The position numbers and the translations under genes were made by a program. Under the pieces are notes generated by a model. That model was not told where the DNA came from, ran no database searches, and was given only the letters and a program-made list of their open reading frames with translations. From CAYRNY01 sp964425755 (lineage in GTDB: Bacteria > Chloroflexota > Anaerolineae > Aggregatilineales > Aggregatilineaceae), in assembly GCA_964425755.1 (NCBI GenBank), contig CAYRNY010000013.1:62001-126000 (forward strand): a stretch of 64,000 nucleotides of DNA, written 5' to 3'. Shown piece after piece: positions 57,980-64,000 of the stretch (the stretch's first letter is position 1; each line of letters begins with the position of its first letter).

Positions 57980-59266
57980 TCATGCGAGCGAGAAAGCGGC
58001 TTCCAGATCGCGGATCTCGTCCGGCCCGATGGGTATCAGCGAGCCGATGTCGCCGGTATCGATGAGCGACTTTGCGGTGAATTCCGCCACTTCCAGCCGG
58101 TCAAATGCCTGCAGAATATGGTGCCCCACGGTGATGATGCAGTCGTTCTGAATCAGCGCCACCGGGACCCGTTCGGAGACGGTCTCCGCGATGCGCTCCG
58201 GGTCGGTGTACTGCATTCCGTGCGGGACCAGGGGGATGTCGCGCAGCATGATGTAGCTTTCAGGGATCGTTTTGGTGTCGAAGGGTGTTGTGGTGATCGC
58301 GTAGGCCGAAGCACAGGGCGATTGGGCCATGATCACGCAGTTGATATCCGGGTGGCGGTCATAGATCGCGCGGTGGAGACGGAAGGACCGGCTAGGGAGT
58401 TTGCCCTTCTCGCGCTGGTTATCGCGCACCAGCACGATATCTTCGATCGCCAGGGAACGGCGATCCATCCCGGTCGGCGTGATCAAGAAACTGGCGTCAT
58501 CCACACGTGTGGAGACCACGCCTTCCGTGCTGATCATCAACTGGCGGTCATAGGCGCGGTGCACGATCGCGACAATTTGCCGGCGCAGTTCGCGCTCGTG
58601 GCTGGAGTGGGCGTCAGGCGTGAACTCCGGCAGAAAATGGTGCTTGCGGTCGAACGGCGCGAGCTGTTCGTCGGTCAAGACGTTCACCGTGCCCATACGC
58701 TTGGCGCGCAGCAGCGTGCGGGCGCAGAAGTCCAGCGTTTCGAGACGCTGGAACGCTTCGAGCAGGTCCTCGCCGCCGGTGGCGATGCCGTGATTTTCCA
58801 GCAGCACGACGTTGAAGCCTTGCGCGAAGGTCGCCGCGATGTTCTCGCCGAGTTGCTCGCTGCCCGGTAGTGCATAGGGCGCGTAGCCGACCGGCCCGCA
58901 AACGCGCTGTGCCTGCGGGATGATGTGGGTGTTCGGCACGATGCGCGCAATGCTGAACGACACCAGCGCCGGCGGATGCGCGTGCACGATGGCTTTCAGG
59001 TCGGGCCGCTGGCGATAGATCGCCTGGTGGAACGGGAGTTCCGACGATGGGCGATGCGGTCCGCTGGCCGTGCCGTCAGGCGCGACACGGATGATATCCT
59101 GCGCGGTTAGTGTCCCTTTGTCGATGCCTGCCGGTGTGATCCAGATATCGCCGTTGGTGTCTTTGATCGAGAGATTGCCGCCGGACAGCGTCGTCATGCC
59201 GTTATCGTAGATGCGCTTCATGATCGTGACGAGTTGCTGGCGTGGGGGTAACAGGTGAAATTGCAT
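57980..59266 (-). CDS. Tandem class II aldolase/adducin-domain protein with a degenerate second domain
   Basis: This is a 428-residue fusion of two AraD/FucA-type domains. Copy 1 (1-215) has all expected residues: E76 (SSELPFH), H95 and H97 (VHAHPP) and H159 (ENHG). Copy 2 (216-428) keeps the fold (STEGVVSTRVDDASFLITPTGMD, HRAIYDRHPDINCVIMAQSP) but the zinc HxH is MAQ (313-315), the third ligand NHG is NDC (374-376) and the glutamate position is Ser294. Copy 2 should therefore not bind zinc. Start MQFHLLPPRQ (59266) is the best guess; ATG 59305 has no better ribosome site. It lies between the MoaD-like and isomerase-like genes. Confidence 0.85.
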   Translation of the reverse strand: MQFHLLPPRQQLVTIMKRIYDNGMTTLSGGNLSIKDTNGDIWITPAGIDKGTLTAQDIIRVAPDGTASGPHRPSSELPFHQAIYRQRPDLKAIVHAHPPALVSFSIARIVPNTHIIPQAQRVCGPVGYAPYALPGSEQLGENIAATFAQGFNVVLLENHGIATGGEDLLEAFQRLETLDFCARTLLRAKRMGTVNVLTDEQLAPFDRKHHFLPEFTPDAHSSHERELRRQIVAIVHRAYDRQLMISTEGVVSTRVDDASFLITPTGMDRRSLAIEDIVLVRDNQREKGKLPSRSFRLHRAIYDRHPDINCVIMAQSPCASAYAITTTPFDTKTIPESYIMLRDIPLVPHGMQYTDPERIAETVSERVPVALIQNDCIITVGHHILQAFDRLEVAEFTAKSLIDTGDIGSLIPIGPDEIRDLEAAFSLA

Positions 59267-59436
59267 GGTTCCACAGCGCGGTTGTCCGCGTTCTCCTTGT
59301 CTCATTGCGCACCGGTTGTGCGATGGGCGCGATACATGGTGAGGGGGCGCAGCGTGTCGCCCCCCATGGTAGTCTATTTTGATTGTATCCAGCCGGGCGT
59401 CGAATGCCCACTTGATCACGGGTGAGACGTTAGCGG

Positions 59437-59727
59437 TCAGCCGCCGTACGTCGGCGGGATCAGGAACACGTCGTTCGCCTGGTCAACTGGTGTATCGACC
59501 CCTTGCAGGAAGTCAATGTGCCGCCCGTCAATGAGCATCTGAATCCCCGGGGCGAGGTCGCCGTCTTCGGTCACAATGCGCGCGCCGAGTTCGGGCGCGG
59601 CCTGCTGGATGGCGCGGAAGAGATCGCGTACCGTCGCGCCGTGCGGCACGTCAACCGTGATCGCGCTACTTCCGGCGATCTGCCGAAGTTGCGCCGAAAG
59701 CCTGATCGTTTTCGTTGTCGCGTCCAT
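59437..59727 (-). CDS. MoaD/ThiS-family sulfur carrier
   Basis: This is a 96-residue ubiquitin-fold protein ending in PPTYGG. The C-terminal Gly-Gly would be thiocarboxylated to deliver sulfur for the pyranopterin of Mo/W cofactors. VDVPHGATVRDLFRAIQQAAPEL and GIQMLIDGRHIDFLQG are MoaD-like. MoaD-like genes are often found with tungsten aldehyde oxidoreductases, as here. It lies 36 bases after the single-domain aldolase gene, within the AOR operon. Confidence 0.9.
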   Translation of the reverse strand: MDATTKTIRLSAQLRQIAGSSAITVDVPHGATVRDLFRAIQQAAPELGARIVTEDGDLAPGIQMLIDGRHIDFLQGVDTPVDQANDVFLIPPTYGG

Positions 59728-59763
59728 GTCCGGCCTCGTGCTGGTTGCTGCTGGTGGCCTAGC

Positions 59764-60375
59764 CTACCAGTTGGTGTACGATTCACTCATGCGGCGATAT
59801 TCGATCATCTCTTCACCGAGTTCCTTGGCGTAGAAGATGATCTCGCTGGCCTCTTCCAGCGCGTCCGTCCACTGGAACGCCTCGTCGAGTGTCTGGCCGA
59901 TCGCAAAGCTGCCGTGCCCGCGCAGGAACACGATCTTGTACGACACCAGCGCTTCGGCGATCGCGTTCGCCATCTGCTTGGTGCCCGACGCAAACTCGAC
60001 CGACACGACCGGCACCTTCTTCAGCAGGTACGATCCCTCGTTGTCGATCGGCACGATCTCGTCACGCGCCAGCGAGAGCGCGATCGACCGGCGGGGATGC
60101 GCGTGCACCACGGCCAGGGCCGGGGTCGCCTTGTAGATCGCGCGGTGCACAATCAGTTCGGTCGAGGCCAGCGCCACGCCGCTGTCGTTCTTGTCCAGCC
60201 CGGTCTCGATGATGTCGTGCGGCTTGAGCCGCCCCAGCATTGCGCCGCGCCGCTTGATCAGAATCCGGTCGCCGAAGCGCACGCTGATATTGCCCCCGTG
60301 CGACGACACCAGATTGTGCACATACATATCGCGCCCGATATCACGGAACATCTCATAAACGCGTTCGTCAACCAT
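59764..60375 (-). CDS. Class II aldolase (fuculose/rhamnulose-1-phosphate aldolase type)
   Basis: This is a 203-residue single-domain enzyme. E73 (STELIVH), H91 and H93 (VHAHP) and H154 (RGHGSF) supply the catalytic Glu and three zinc ligands; the N-terminal VSSHGGNISVRFGDR is the substrate phosphate loop. Family members cleave deoxyketose-1-phosphates to DHAP and lactaldehyde, or related C4/C5 compounds. Its ATG shares one base with the AOR stop (TGATG), so translation is coupled to AOR. That coupling suggests its aldehyde product is the AOR substrate. Confidence 0.88.
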   Translation of the reverse strand: MVDERVYEMFRDIGRDMYVHNLVSSHGGNISVRFGDRILIKRRGAMLGRLKPHDIIETGLDKNDSGVALASTELIVHRAIYKATPALAVVHAHPRRSIALSLARDEIVPIDNEGSYLLKKVPVVSVEFASGTKQMANAIAEALVSYKIVFLRGHGSFAIGQTLDEAFQWTDALEEASEIIFYAKELGEEMIEYRRMSESYTNW

Positions 60376-62165
60376 CAGACTACCTCGCCAATGAACTCAG
60401 CCATACCCAGGTCTTCGAGCTTCTCGCGCCTGGGGACGCCGTTTTCGTCCCAGCCCCGGCCCCGGTAATACTCTTGCAGCATCGGTTCCAGGTGCACAAC
60501 CCAGCCCTCACTCGCGCCGGTGGCGGGATCGTTGAGCAGGCGCGGCGGCAACGTGTCGTCGTCTTTGGTGAAGCCCTCACGTAAATTATACAACCGTTCC
60601 ATGTTCCAGATGCGCTCGCCGGCCCTGAGTAGTTCTCCGGTGGGGTAATTGATGCCGGTGAGCGCGGTCAGTGCGCGGGCGAAGTATTCGTCGGCGATGG
60701 CAATGTTGGCGAACTTGCACGCGACGATCGAGTCCAGCATGGCCGAGCCGTGCTGGTTCAGGATCACGTAGCTGGCTTTGCCCTGGATCTGCAGCCGGTC
60801 GATCAATTTCGGCAGGCCGAGCGCTTCTTGGCCGAGCATGTTGCCGCGCATGTGGCACGCGCCCCGGTTACTGGTGGCGAAAAGTAACCCCTGACCCTGC
60901 ATGCCGCGCGGGTCGTAGGCCGGCATCTCAAGCCCTTTGACGCTCATCGACAGTTCGGGCGCGCCGTACTTGGCCGCCAGCCGTGCGCTACCTTCGGCCA
61001 GTTCATCGCCCACATCACGGCGATAGCCGATATCCTCAACCGTCTTAACCAGCAGGTCCGCGCGCCCGAAGCGCAGGTCACTGTCGAGCAGGCCGCGCTC
61101 GGTCAGTTCCATCGCGCAGGCGATCGTCGATCCAGCGGAGATCGTGTCCAGGCCGAGGTCGTTGCACATGTAGTTCGCTTCGGCGATAGCTTCGAGGTCG
61201 TCCACGCCGCAACTCGCGCCGAAAGCCCAGGCGGTTTCGTATTCCGGTCCCTCGCCTTCCTTGTTGCGCGTTTTGGTCACACGGGTGCAGGCGATCGGAC
61301 AGGCCCAGCAGGCATCGTTGCTGACGAGAATCTGCTCGGTGATCGCCTCGCCGCTGATCGCTTCGGCGTGCTCAAAGTGTGTCTGCTGGAAGTTAAACGT
61401 CGGCAGCACGCCCATGCTGTTGAGGATGTTCATTACCACCGGCGTGCCAAACTCCGGCAGCGCCTGCGATGTGACGGGGTTGGCTTTGAGCATCTTGGTG
61501 GCTTCGTACTGCACGAACTTGAAGCGCTCGCGGTCGTCGAACGCGACGCGCTGGTTACCCTCGACCACGATCGCTTTCAGGTTCTTGCTGCCCATCACCG
61601 CGCCGGGACCGCCCCGCGCCGCAGCGCGCGAGACGTCGTTCATGATCGCGGCGAAGCGGACCAGGTTTTCTCCCGCCGGGCCGATGCACAAGACATTACG
61701 CTTGTTTTTGTTCTGGCCCAATGCCTCGGATGCTTCCGAGACGGTCATGCCCCACAGGTGCGTGGCGTCTTTGATCGCGACATCGTCCGGGGTAAGTTCG
61801 ATGTAGACCGGTTTCGGGGCTTTGCCCTTGATGATCATCAGGTCGTACCCGGCACGTTTGAAACGCATGCCCCAGGTGCCGCCGGAATTGGCGTCCAGCA
61901 CTGTGCCGGTGAGGGGGGACTTGGTGCTGATCGAAAAGCGGTTGCTGGTTTGGAAGCCGGTTCCCGTCAGGGGGCCGGTCGCGATGATCAGCACGTTTTC
62001 CGGTGCCAGCGGGTCGACCTCCGGGCCGACAAGATCCCACAGCAGCCGCGCGCCCAGCCCGCGCCCGCCCAGGTATTGCCGGGCGAGTTCCATGTCCAAC
62101 GTGCCGGTTTCGATCTGCCCGGTAGGGAGATCAATGGTCAGGGTTTTGCCCATCCAGCCGTTCAT
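60375..62165 (-). CDS. aor: Tungsten-type aldehyde:ferredoxin oxidoreductase
   Basis: This 596-residue AOR-family enzyme oxidises an aldehyde to an acid and reduces ferredoxin. The [4Fe-4S] ligands C286, C289, C293 and C483 align well with those of Pyrococcus furiosus AOR (288, 291, 295, 494). Pterin-binding segments include RYxxxGRG-like LGGRGLGARLLW, GPAGENLVRFAAIMND and SRAAARGGPGAVMGSKNLKAI. Length is typical. It is first in an operon of five genes controlled by the upstream DeoR-like repressor. A leader of about 260 bases with a terminator-like hairpin precedes it. The exact aldehyde cannot be read from sequence; the neighbours suggest lactaldehyde. Confidence 0.95.
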   Translation of the reverse strand: MNGWMGKTLTIDLPTGQIETGTLDMELARQYLGGRGLGARLLWDLVGPEVDPLAPENVLIIATGPLTGTGFQTSNRFSISTKSPLTGTVLDANSGGTWGMRFKRAGYDLMIIKGKAPKPVYIELTPDDVAIKDATHLWGMTVSEASEALGQNKNKRNVLCIGPAGENLVRFAAIMNDVSRAAARGGPGAVMGSKNLKAIVVEGNQRVAFDDRERFKFVQYEATKMLKANPVTSQALPEFGTPVVMNILNSMGVLPTFNFQQTHFEHAEAISGEAITEQILVSNDACWACPIACTRVTKTRNKEGEGPEYETAWAFGASCGVDDLEAIAEANYMCNDLGLDTISAGSTIACAMELTERGLLDSDLRFGRADLLVKTVEDIGYRRDVGDELAEGSARLAAKYGAPELSMSVKGLEMPAYDPRGMQGQGLLFATSNRGACHMRGNMLGQEALGLPKLIDRLQIQGKASYVILNQHGSAMLDSIVACKFANIAIADEYFARALTALTGINYPTGELLRAGERIWNMERLYNLREGFTKDDDTLPPRLLNDPATGASEGWVVHLEPMLQEYYRGRGWDENGVPRREKLEDLGMAEFIGEVV

Positions 62166-62400
62166 GTAGCATTCCTCTCGGTAAACTCAAGCAGTCTTGC
62201 GCGTTATAAAAATGAAATATCCCGTACAGCATGCACACGCCGGGATATCGTAACGGGGTAATTGGCAGATTGTTTCACGTACTTGCCGTCGCCGCGTCCA
62301 TCGGTCGCCCATCCGGGCTTGCGGCCCGGTTCGGCGGCCAGCATGCCACACTTGAACATAACAGGTTTGCTTTCCCTAAAACACGTGACAAAGAATATAA
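62166..62400 (-). promoter_or_regulatory. Long structured leader of the aor operon
   Basis: Between the predicted start (about 62423) and the aor ATG lie about 260 bases without a gene. On the minus strand a stem CCGGGC-cgcaa-GCCCGG comes first (near 62315-62335). A second stem follows, ATATCCCG/CGGGATAT (plus-strand 62217-62224 and 62241-62248), leading into a short T-rich stretch (A run at 62208-62212). The layout resembles an aptamer plus expression platform, but I could not match it to a known riboswitch by eye. Confidence 0.4.
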
Positions 62401-62458
62401 TTTACTTTCGTTTGCTTTTGTTTTACTTCAGAATACATCAGCGACAAAAGGATGTCAA
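62401..62458 (-). promoter_or_regulatory. Promoter and direct-repeat operator of the aor operon
   Basis: On the minus strand a perfect TTGACA (62453-62458), 17 bases and TATTCT (62430-62435) form a good sigma-70 promoter. Directly after the -10, three direct repeats of AAG(T/C)AAA occur at 10-11 base intervals (plus-strand TTTACTT 62401, TTTGCTT 62411, TTTACTT 62422). Helically phased direct repeats over the start site are typical of DeoR-family repressors, and a deoR gene is next door. Confidence 0.7.
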
Positions 62459-62522
62459 TCACGCATGACATAAAGAAGCCGAAATGGTGTTGTTCGGCAG
62501 GGTGACACAACCAGAACGGGAT

Positions 62523-63314
62523 TCATGACGTGGTGGGGACCGTGTCGACCTGTATCCCTTGCGCGCGGCATAGCGCGAGGGCTTCTTCAGGCGCATGCGT
62601 GGTCGTGATGATATGCTGGAGTTCCGCCGCCGGTATGATCGTATACGGCGCGACATTGTCCCATTTGCTGCTGTCGACGAGCAGCACGATCGTCAGGCAG
62701 CGGGAAAGTAACGCCTGTTTCATCTTCATTTCATCGGGATCGACTTCGGTCGCACCGATGGTACCGGTGATCCCGCGGCTGCTGAAGAACCCGATATTCA
62801 AGTTTACGTCAGGCAGGTTATCCGGCGGCCCGACGACCGAGATCGAGTCACGGCGCAGCCGCCCGCCGGGCAGCAAAACGCGGACTTGCCGCGTGCCGGT
62901 GTTTAAGAAACTCTGCGCCACCATCAGCCCGTTTGTGACGACGGTGAGTTTATCAAACGCCTTGAGGTAAGGGGCCAACGCGTAGACGGTGGTGCTCGAA
63001 TCCAGCGCGATGCTGTACCCATCCTGAACCAGCGCTGCGGCGTACTCCGCGATGGCGTTTTTCTCGCGGCGTTTTTTCATCAGCCGCGTGTTGAACGAAA
63101 GCTCAGGCAAGCTGGCCGGACCGCCCCGGTACACCGCGCCGCCATACGTGCGTTCGATCACGCCGCGTGCCTCTAGCGCGCGCAAATCCTGGCGGATCGT
63201 CACCTCGCTGACGTGCATCAGCTCGCTCAGTGTTTTGACGGTCACACGCCCGTTTTGTTGCAGTCGTTCGAGGATCGCGCGCCGGCGTTCTTCCAGAAAC
63301 AAGCTGTCACCCAT
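62523..63314 (-). CDS. DeoR-family transcriptional repressor
   Basis: This is a 263-residue regulator. The N-terminal DeoR helix-turn-helix is seen in ERRRAILERLQQNGRVTVKTL, SELMHVSEVTIRQDLRALEARG, then RTYGGAVY. The C-terminal DeoRC sugar-phosphate sensor domain shows IALDSSTTVYALAPYL, VVTNGLMVAQ, LLPGGRLRRDS and VDSSKWDNVAP. ATG 63314 has GGAG 7 bases upstream. It lies upstream of aor on the same strand and divergently from lutA, so it probably represses both and responds to a phosphorylated sugar intermediate. Confidence 0.93.
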   Translation of the reverse strand: MGDSLFLEERRRAILERLQQNGRVTVKTLSELMHVSEVTIRQDLRALEARGVIERTYGGAVYRGGPASLPELSFNTRLMKKRREKNAIAEYAAALVQDGYSIALDSSTTVYALAPYLKAFDKLTVVTNGLMVAQSFLNTGTRQVRVLLPGGRLRRDSISVVGPPDNLPDVNLNIGFFSSRGITGTIGATEVDPDEMKMKQALLSRCLTIVLLVDSSKWDNVAPYTIIPAAELQHIITTTHAPEEALALCRAQGIQVDTVPTTS

Positions 63315-63491
63315 ACCCGTGCTCCAGCGTGTGCAATACGTGTCATGTAGGCGCGCGAGCGCAGCGCGCCACGTAACTCTACTGCATTTTGCAGTCTCCT
63401 GCACATTTCGCGGGGGTGATGGCAGGGCAAACGCATCAAACCAGGGCGTGTGTTGGGGCGCGGGGGAGCGTCCCCGCCGGTGGCGGCGGCA

Positions 63492-63562
63492 CCTCACCCC
63501 CGTTTCGCTTCGCTCAACTTCCCCCTCTCCATTCAAAATGGAGCGGGGGTCAGGGGGTGAGG
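63492..63562. repeat. Nested inverted repeat (REP/MITE-like)
   Basis: Outer arms CCTCACCCCC (63492-63501)/GGGGGTGAGG (63553-63562) enclose inner arms CCCCCTCTCCAT (63521-63532)/ATGGAGCGGGGG (63538-63549, one mismatch). The sequence between includes CGTTTCGCTTCGCTCAA. Repeats of this look recur in many Chloroflexota genomes, as far as I recall. Only one copy was noticed in this window. Confidence 0.65.
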
Positions 63563-63690
63563 CTCTGAGCGAAAAAGCGCACTAGCAAGCAAGGTTTTGG
63601 AACCATCCGTGCCTGGGTGGGCTGTGTTGGATAACGCCTGGATTTTGATGCAGTCGCCCTGGGGATGATGGTCTTTTCGCGTGTGCGATT

Positions 63691-63732
63691 TTGACACCCC
63701 TGTTTTTTGCAGTAGAATGAAATGAAATTAAA
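63691..63732 (+). promoter_or_regulatory. Promoter and possible DeoR operator of lutA
   Basis: Perfect TTGACA (63691-63696), 16 bases, then TAGAAT (63713-63718). Two A-rich direct repeats, AATGAAA (63716-63722) and AATTAAA (63726-63732), sit 10 bases apart over the expected start. They resemble the AAG(T/C)AAA repeats at the aor promoter. Confidence 0.65.
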
Positions 63733-63789
63733 CGCAAGACGCGCGTATCTTTTTCGCCTCCATAAATAACTGCTTGAGCAGGCCGTGTG

Positions 63790-64000
63790 ATGTCTTTACC
63801 AGAACGCCTCCCACCTGCCGGAAAACCGGTGTCTCTTTTCGTGACGTGCATGGTCGATGTGCTCTACCCGCAGACGGGTATGGCGGTCGTCAGGCTGCTG
63901 GAACACCTCGACATCACGGTCGATTTTCCCTACCAACAGACGTGCTGCGGCCAGCCAGGCTACAATGGCGGGTTTCGCGCCGATGCCAAACGCGTCGCCG
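63790..64000 (+). CDS. lutA: LutA/LldE-like lactate oxidation Fe-S protein, N-terminal part
   Basis: The frame is open from ATG 63790 to the right edge, 70 residues. VSLFVTCMVDVLYPQTGMAVVRLLE and the cysteine motif TCCGQPGYNGGFR are the start of a CCG-domain protein (LutA/LldE), one of three subunits that oxidise L-lactate to pyruvate. The remaining genes (lutB, lutC) would lie outside the window. It is divergent from the DeoR gene. Confidence 0.85.
   Translation, partial: MSLPERLPPAGKPVSLFVTCMVDVLYPQTGMAVVRLLEHLDITVDFPYQQTCCGQPGYNGGFRADAKRVA

Noticed and set aside
1..64000. CRISPR arrays, insertion sequences, prophage or att sites
   Set aside because: No regularly spaced repeats, transposase, integrase or phage structural genes were recognised on either strand.

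Overview
This is about 64 kb of high-GC bacterial DNA. The gene content points to a strict anaerobe with a Wood-Ljungdahl (acetyl-CoA) pathway, several ferredoxin-linked oxidoreductases, a selenocysteine formate dehydrogenase and an aldehyde:ferredoxin oxidoreductase. Gene styles (lipoprotein with a LamG/DUF1080-like domain, fused beta-gamma 2-oxoacid:ferredoxin oxidoreductase, tRNA-Trp T-box leader, response regulators fused to GAF/PAS kinases) fit an Anaerolineae-like member of the Chloroflexota. That placement is inferred from gene content, not from a phylogenetic marker. No phage, insertion sequence or CRISPR array was seen.

Layout. 1-3.1 kb (minus): the start of acsB (runs off the left edge), the CO dehydrogenase acsA, and a small HMA-fold protein that overlaps acsA. 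3.5-5.9 kb (plus): a CofE-like ligase, mobA and fdhD, i.e. cofactor and formate dehydrogenase maturation. 6.2-9.9 kb: a heterodimeric ABC exporter with one degenerate ATP site. 9.9-18 kb: a secreted gluzincin-type metalloprotease, an MFS permease, a pseudouridine synthase, plsC, ilvE, a membrane protein of unknown function, a PAC2 protein and hypE. 18.3-24.4 kb: tRNA-Arg(CCT), a lipoprotein, a 2-oxoacid:ferredoxin oxidoreductase (alpha, fused beta-gamma) and clpC. 25-29.7 kb (minus): a hybrid sensor kinase, a glycerophosphodiesterase, a response regulator and a Roadblock protein. 30-35.8 kb (plus): tRNA-Gln(TTG), then one operon for an aminotransferase, a CoA-transferase and a four-subunit 2-oxoacid:ferredoxin oxidoreductase. 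35.9-43.5 kb (minus): hsp20, an FGGY sugar kinase, and nuoE-nuoF-fdhA. The fdhA gene is interrupted by an in-frame UGA exactly at the catalytic selenocysteine position. 43.7-49.3 kb (plus): a T-box leader with Trp specifier, then trpD-trpC-trpF-GNAT-trpB-trpA. 49.4-54.6 kb (minus): uxaC, a processive glycosyltransferase, a coiled-coil protein and a split LigD (polymerase and phosphoesterase as separate genes). 55.1-56.1 kb: an AEC permease. 56.1-63.3 kb (minus): a DeoR-controlled cluster with a tungsten-type aldehyde:ferredoxin oxidoreductase, two class II aldolase genes (one a tandem fusion), a MoaD-like protein and a fucose-isomerase-like enzyme. A lutA-like lactate-oxidation gene starts divergently at the right edge.

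How the genes fit together. Formate dehydrogenase (CO2 to formate, coupled to NAD(P)H through NuoE/F-like subunits), FdhD, MobA, CO dehydrogenase and acetyl-CoA synthase supply both ends of the acetyl-CoA pathway. The aminotransferase/CoA-transferase/oxidoreductase operon looks like a complete amino-acid (or 2-oxoacid) oxidation module that yields reduced ferredoxin. The right-hand cluster reads as a deoxysugar route in which an aldolase releases lactaldehyde, the AOR oxidises it to lactate while reducing ferredoxin, and the divergent Lut system takes lactate on to pyruvate. Similar direct repeats just downstream of the -10 boxes of both divergent promoters suggest one DeoR repressor controls both. 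This cluster, the UGA-containing fdhA and the Trp T-box leader are the points most worth following up.
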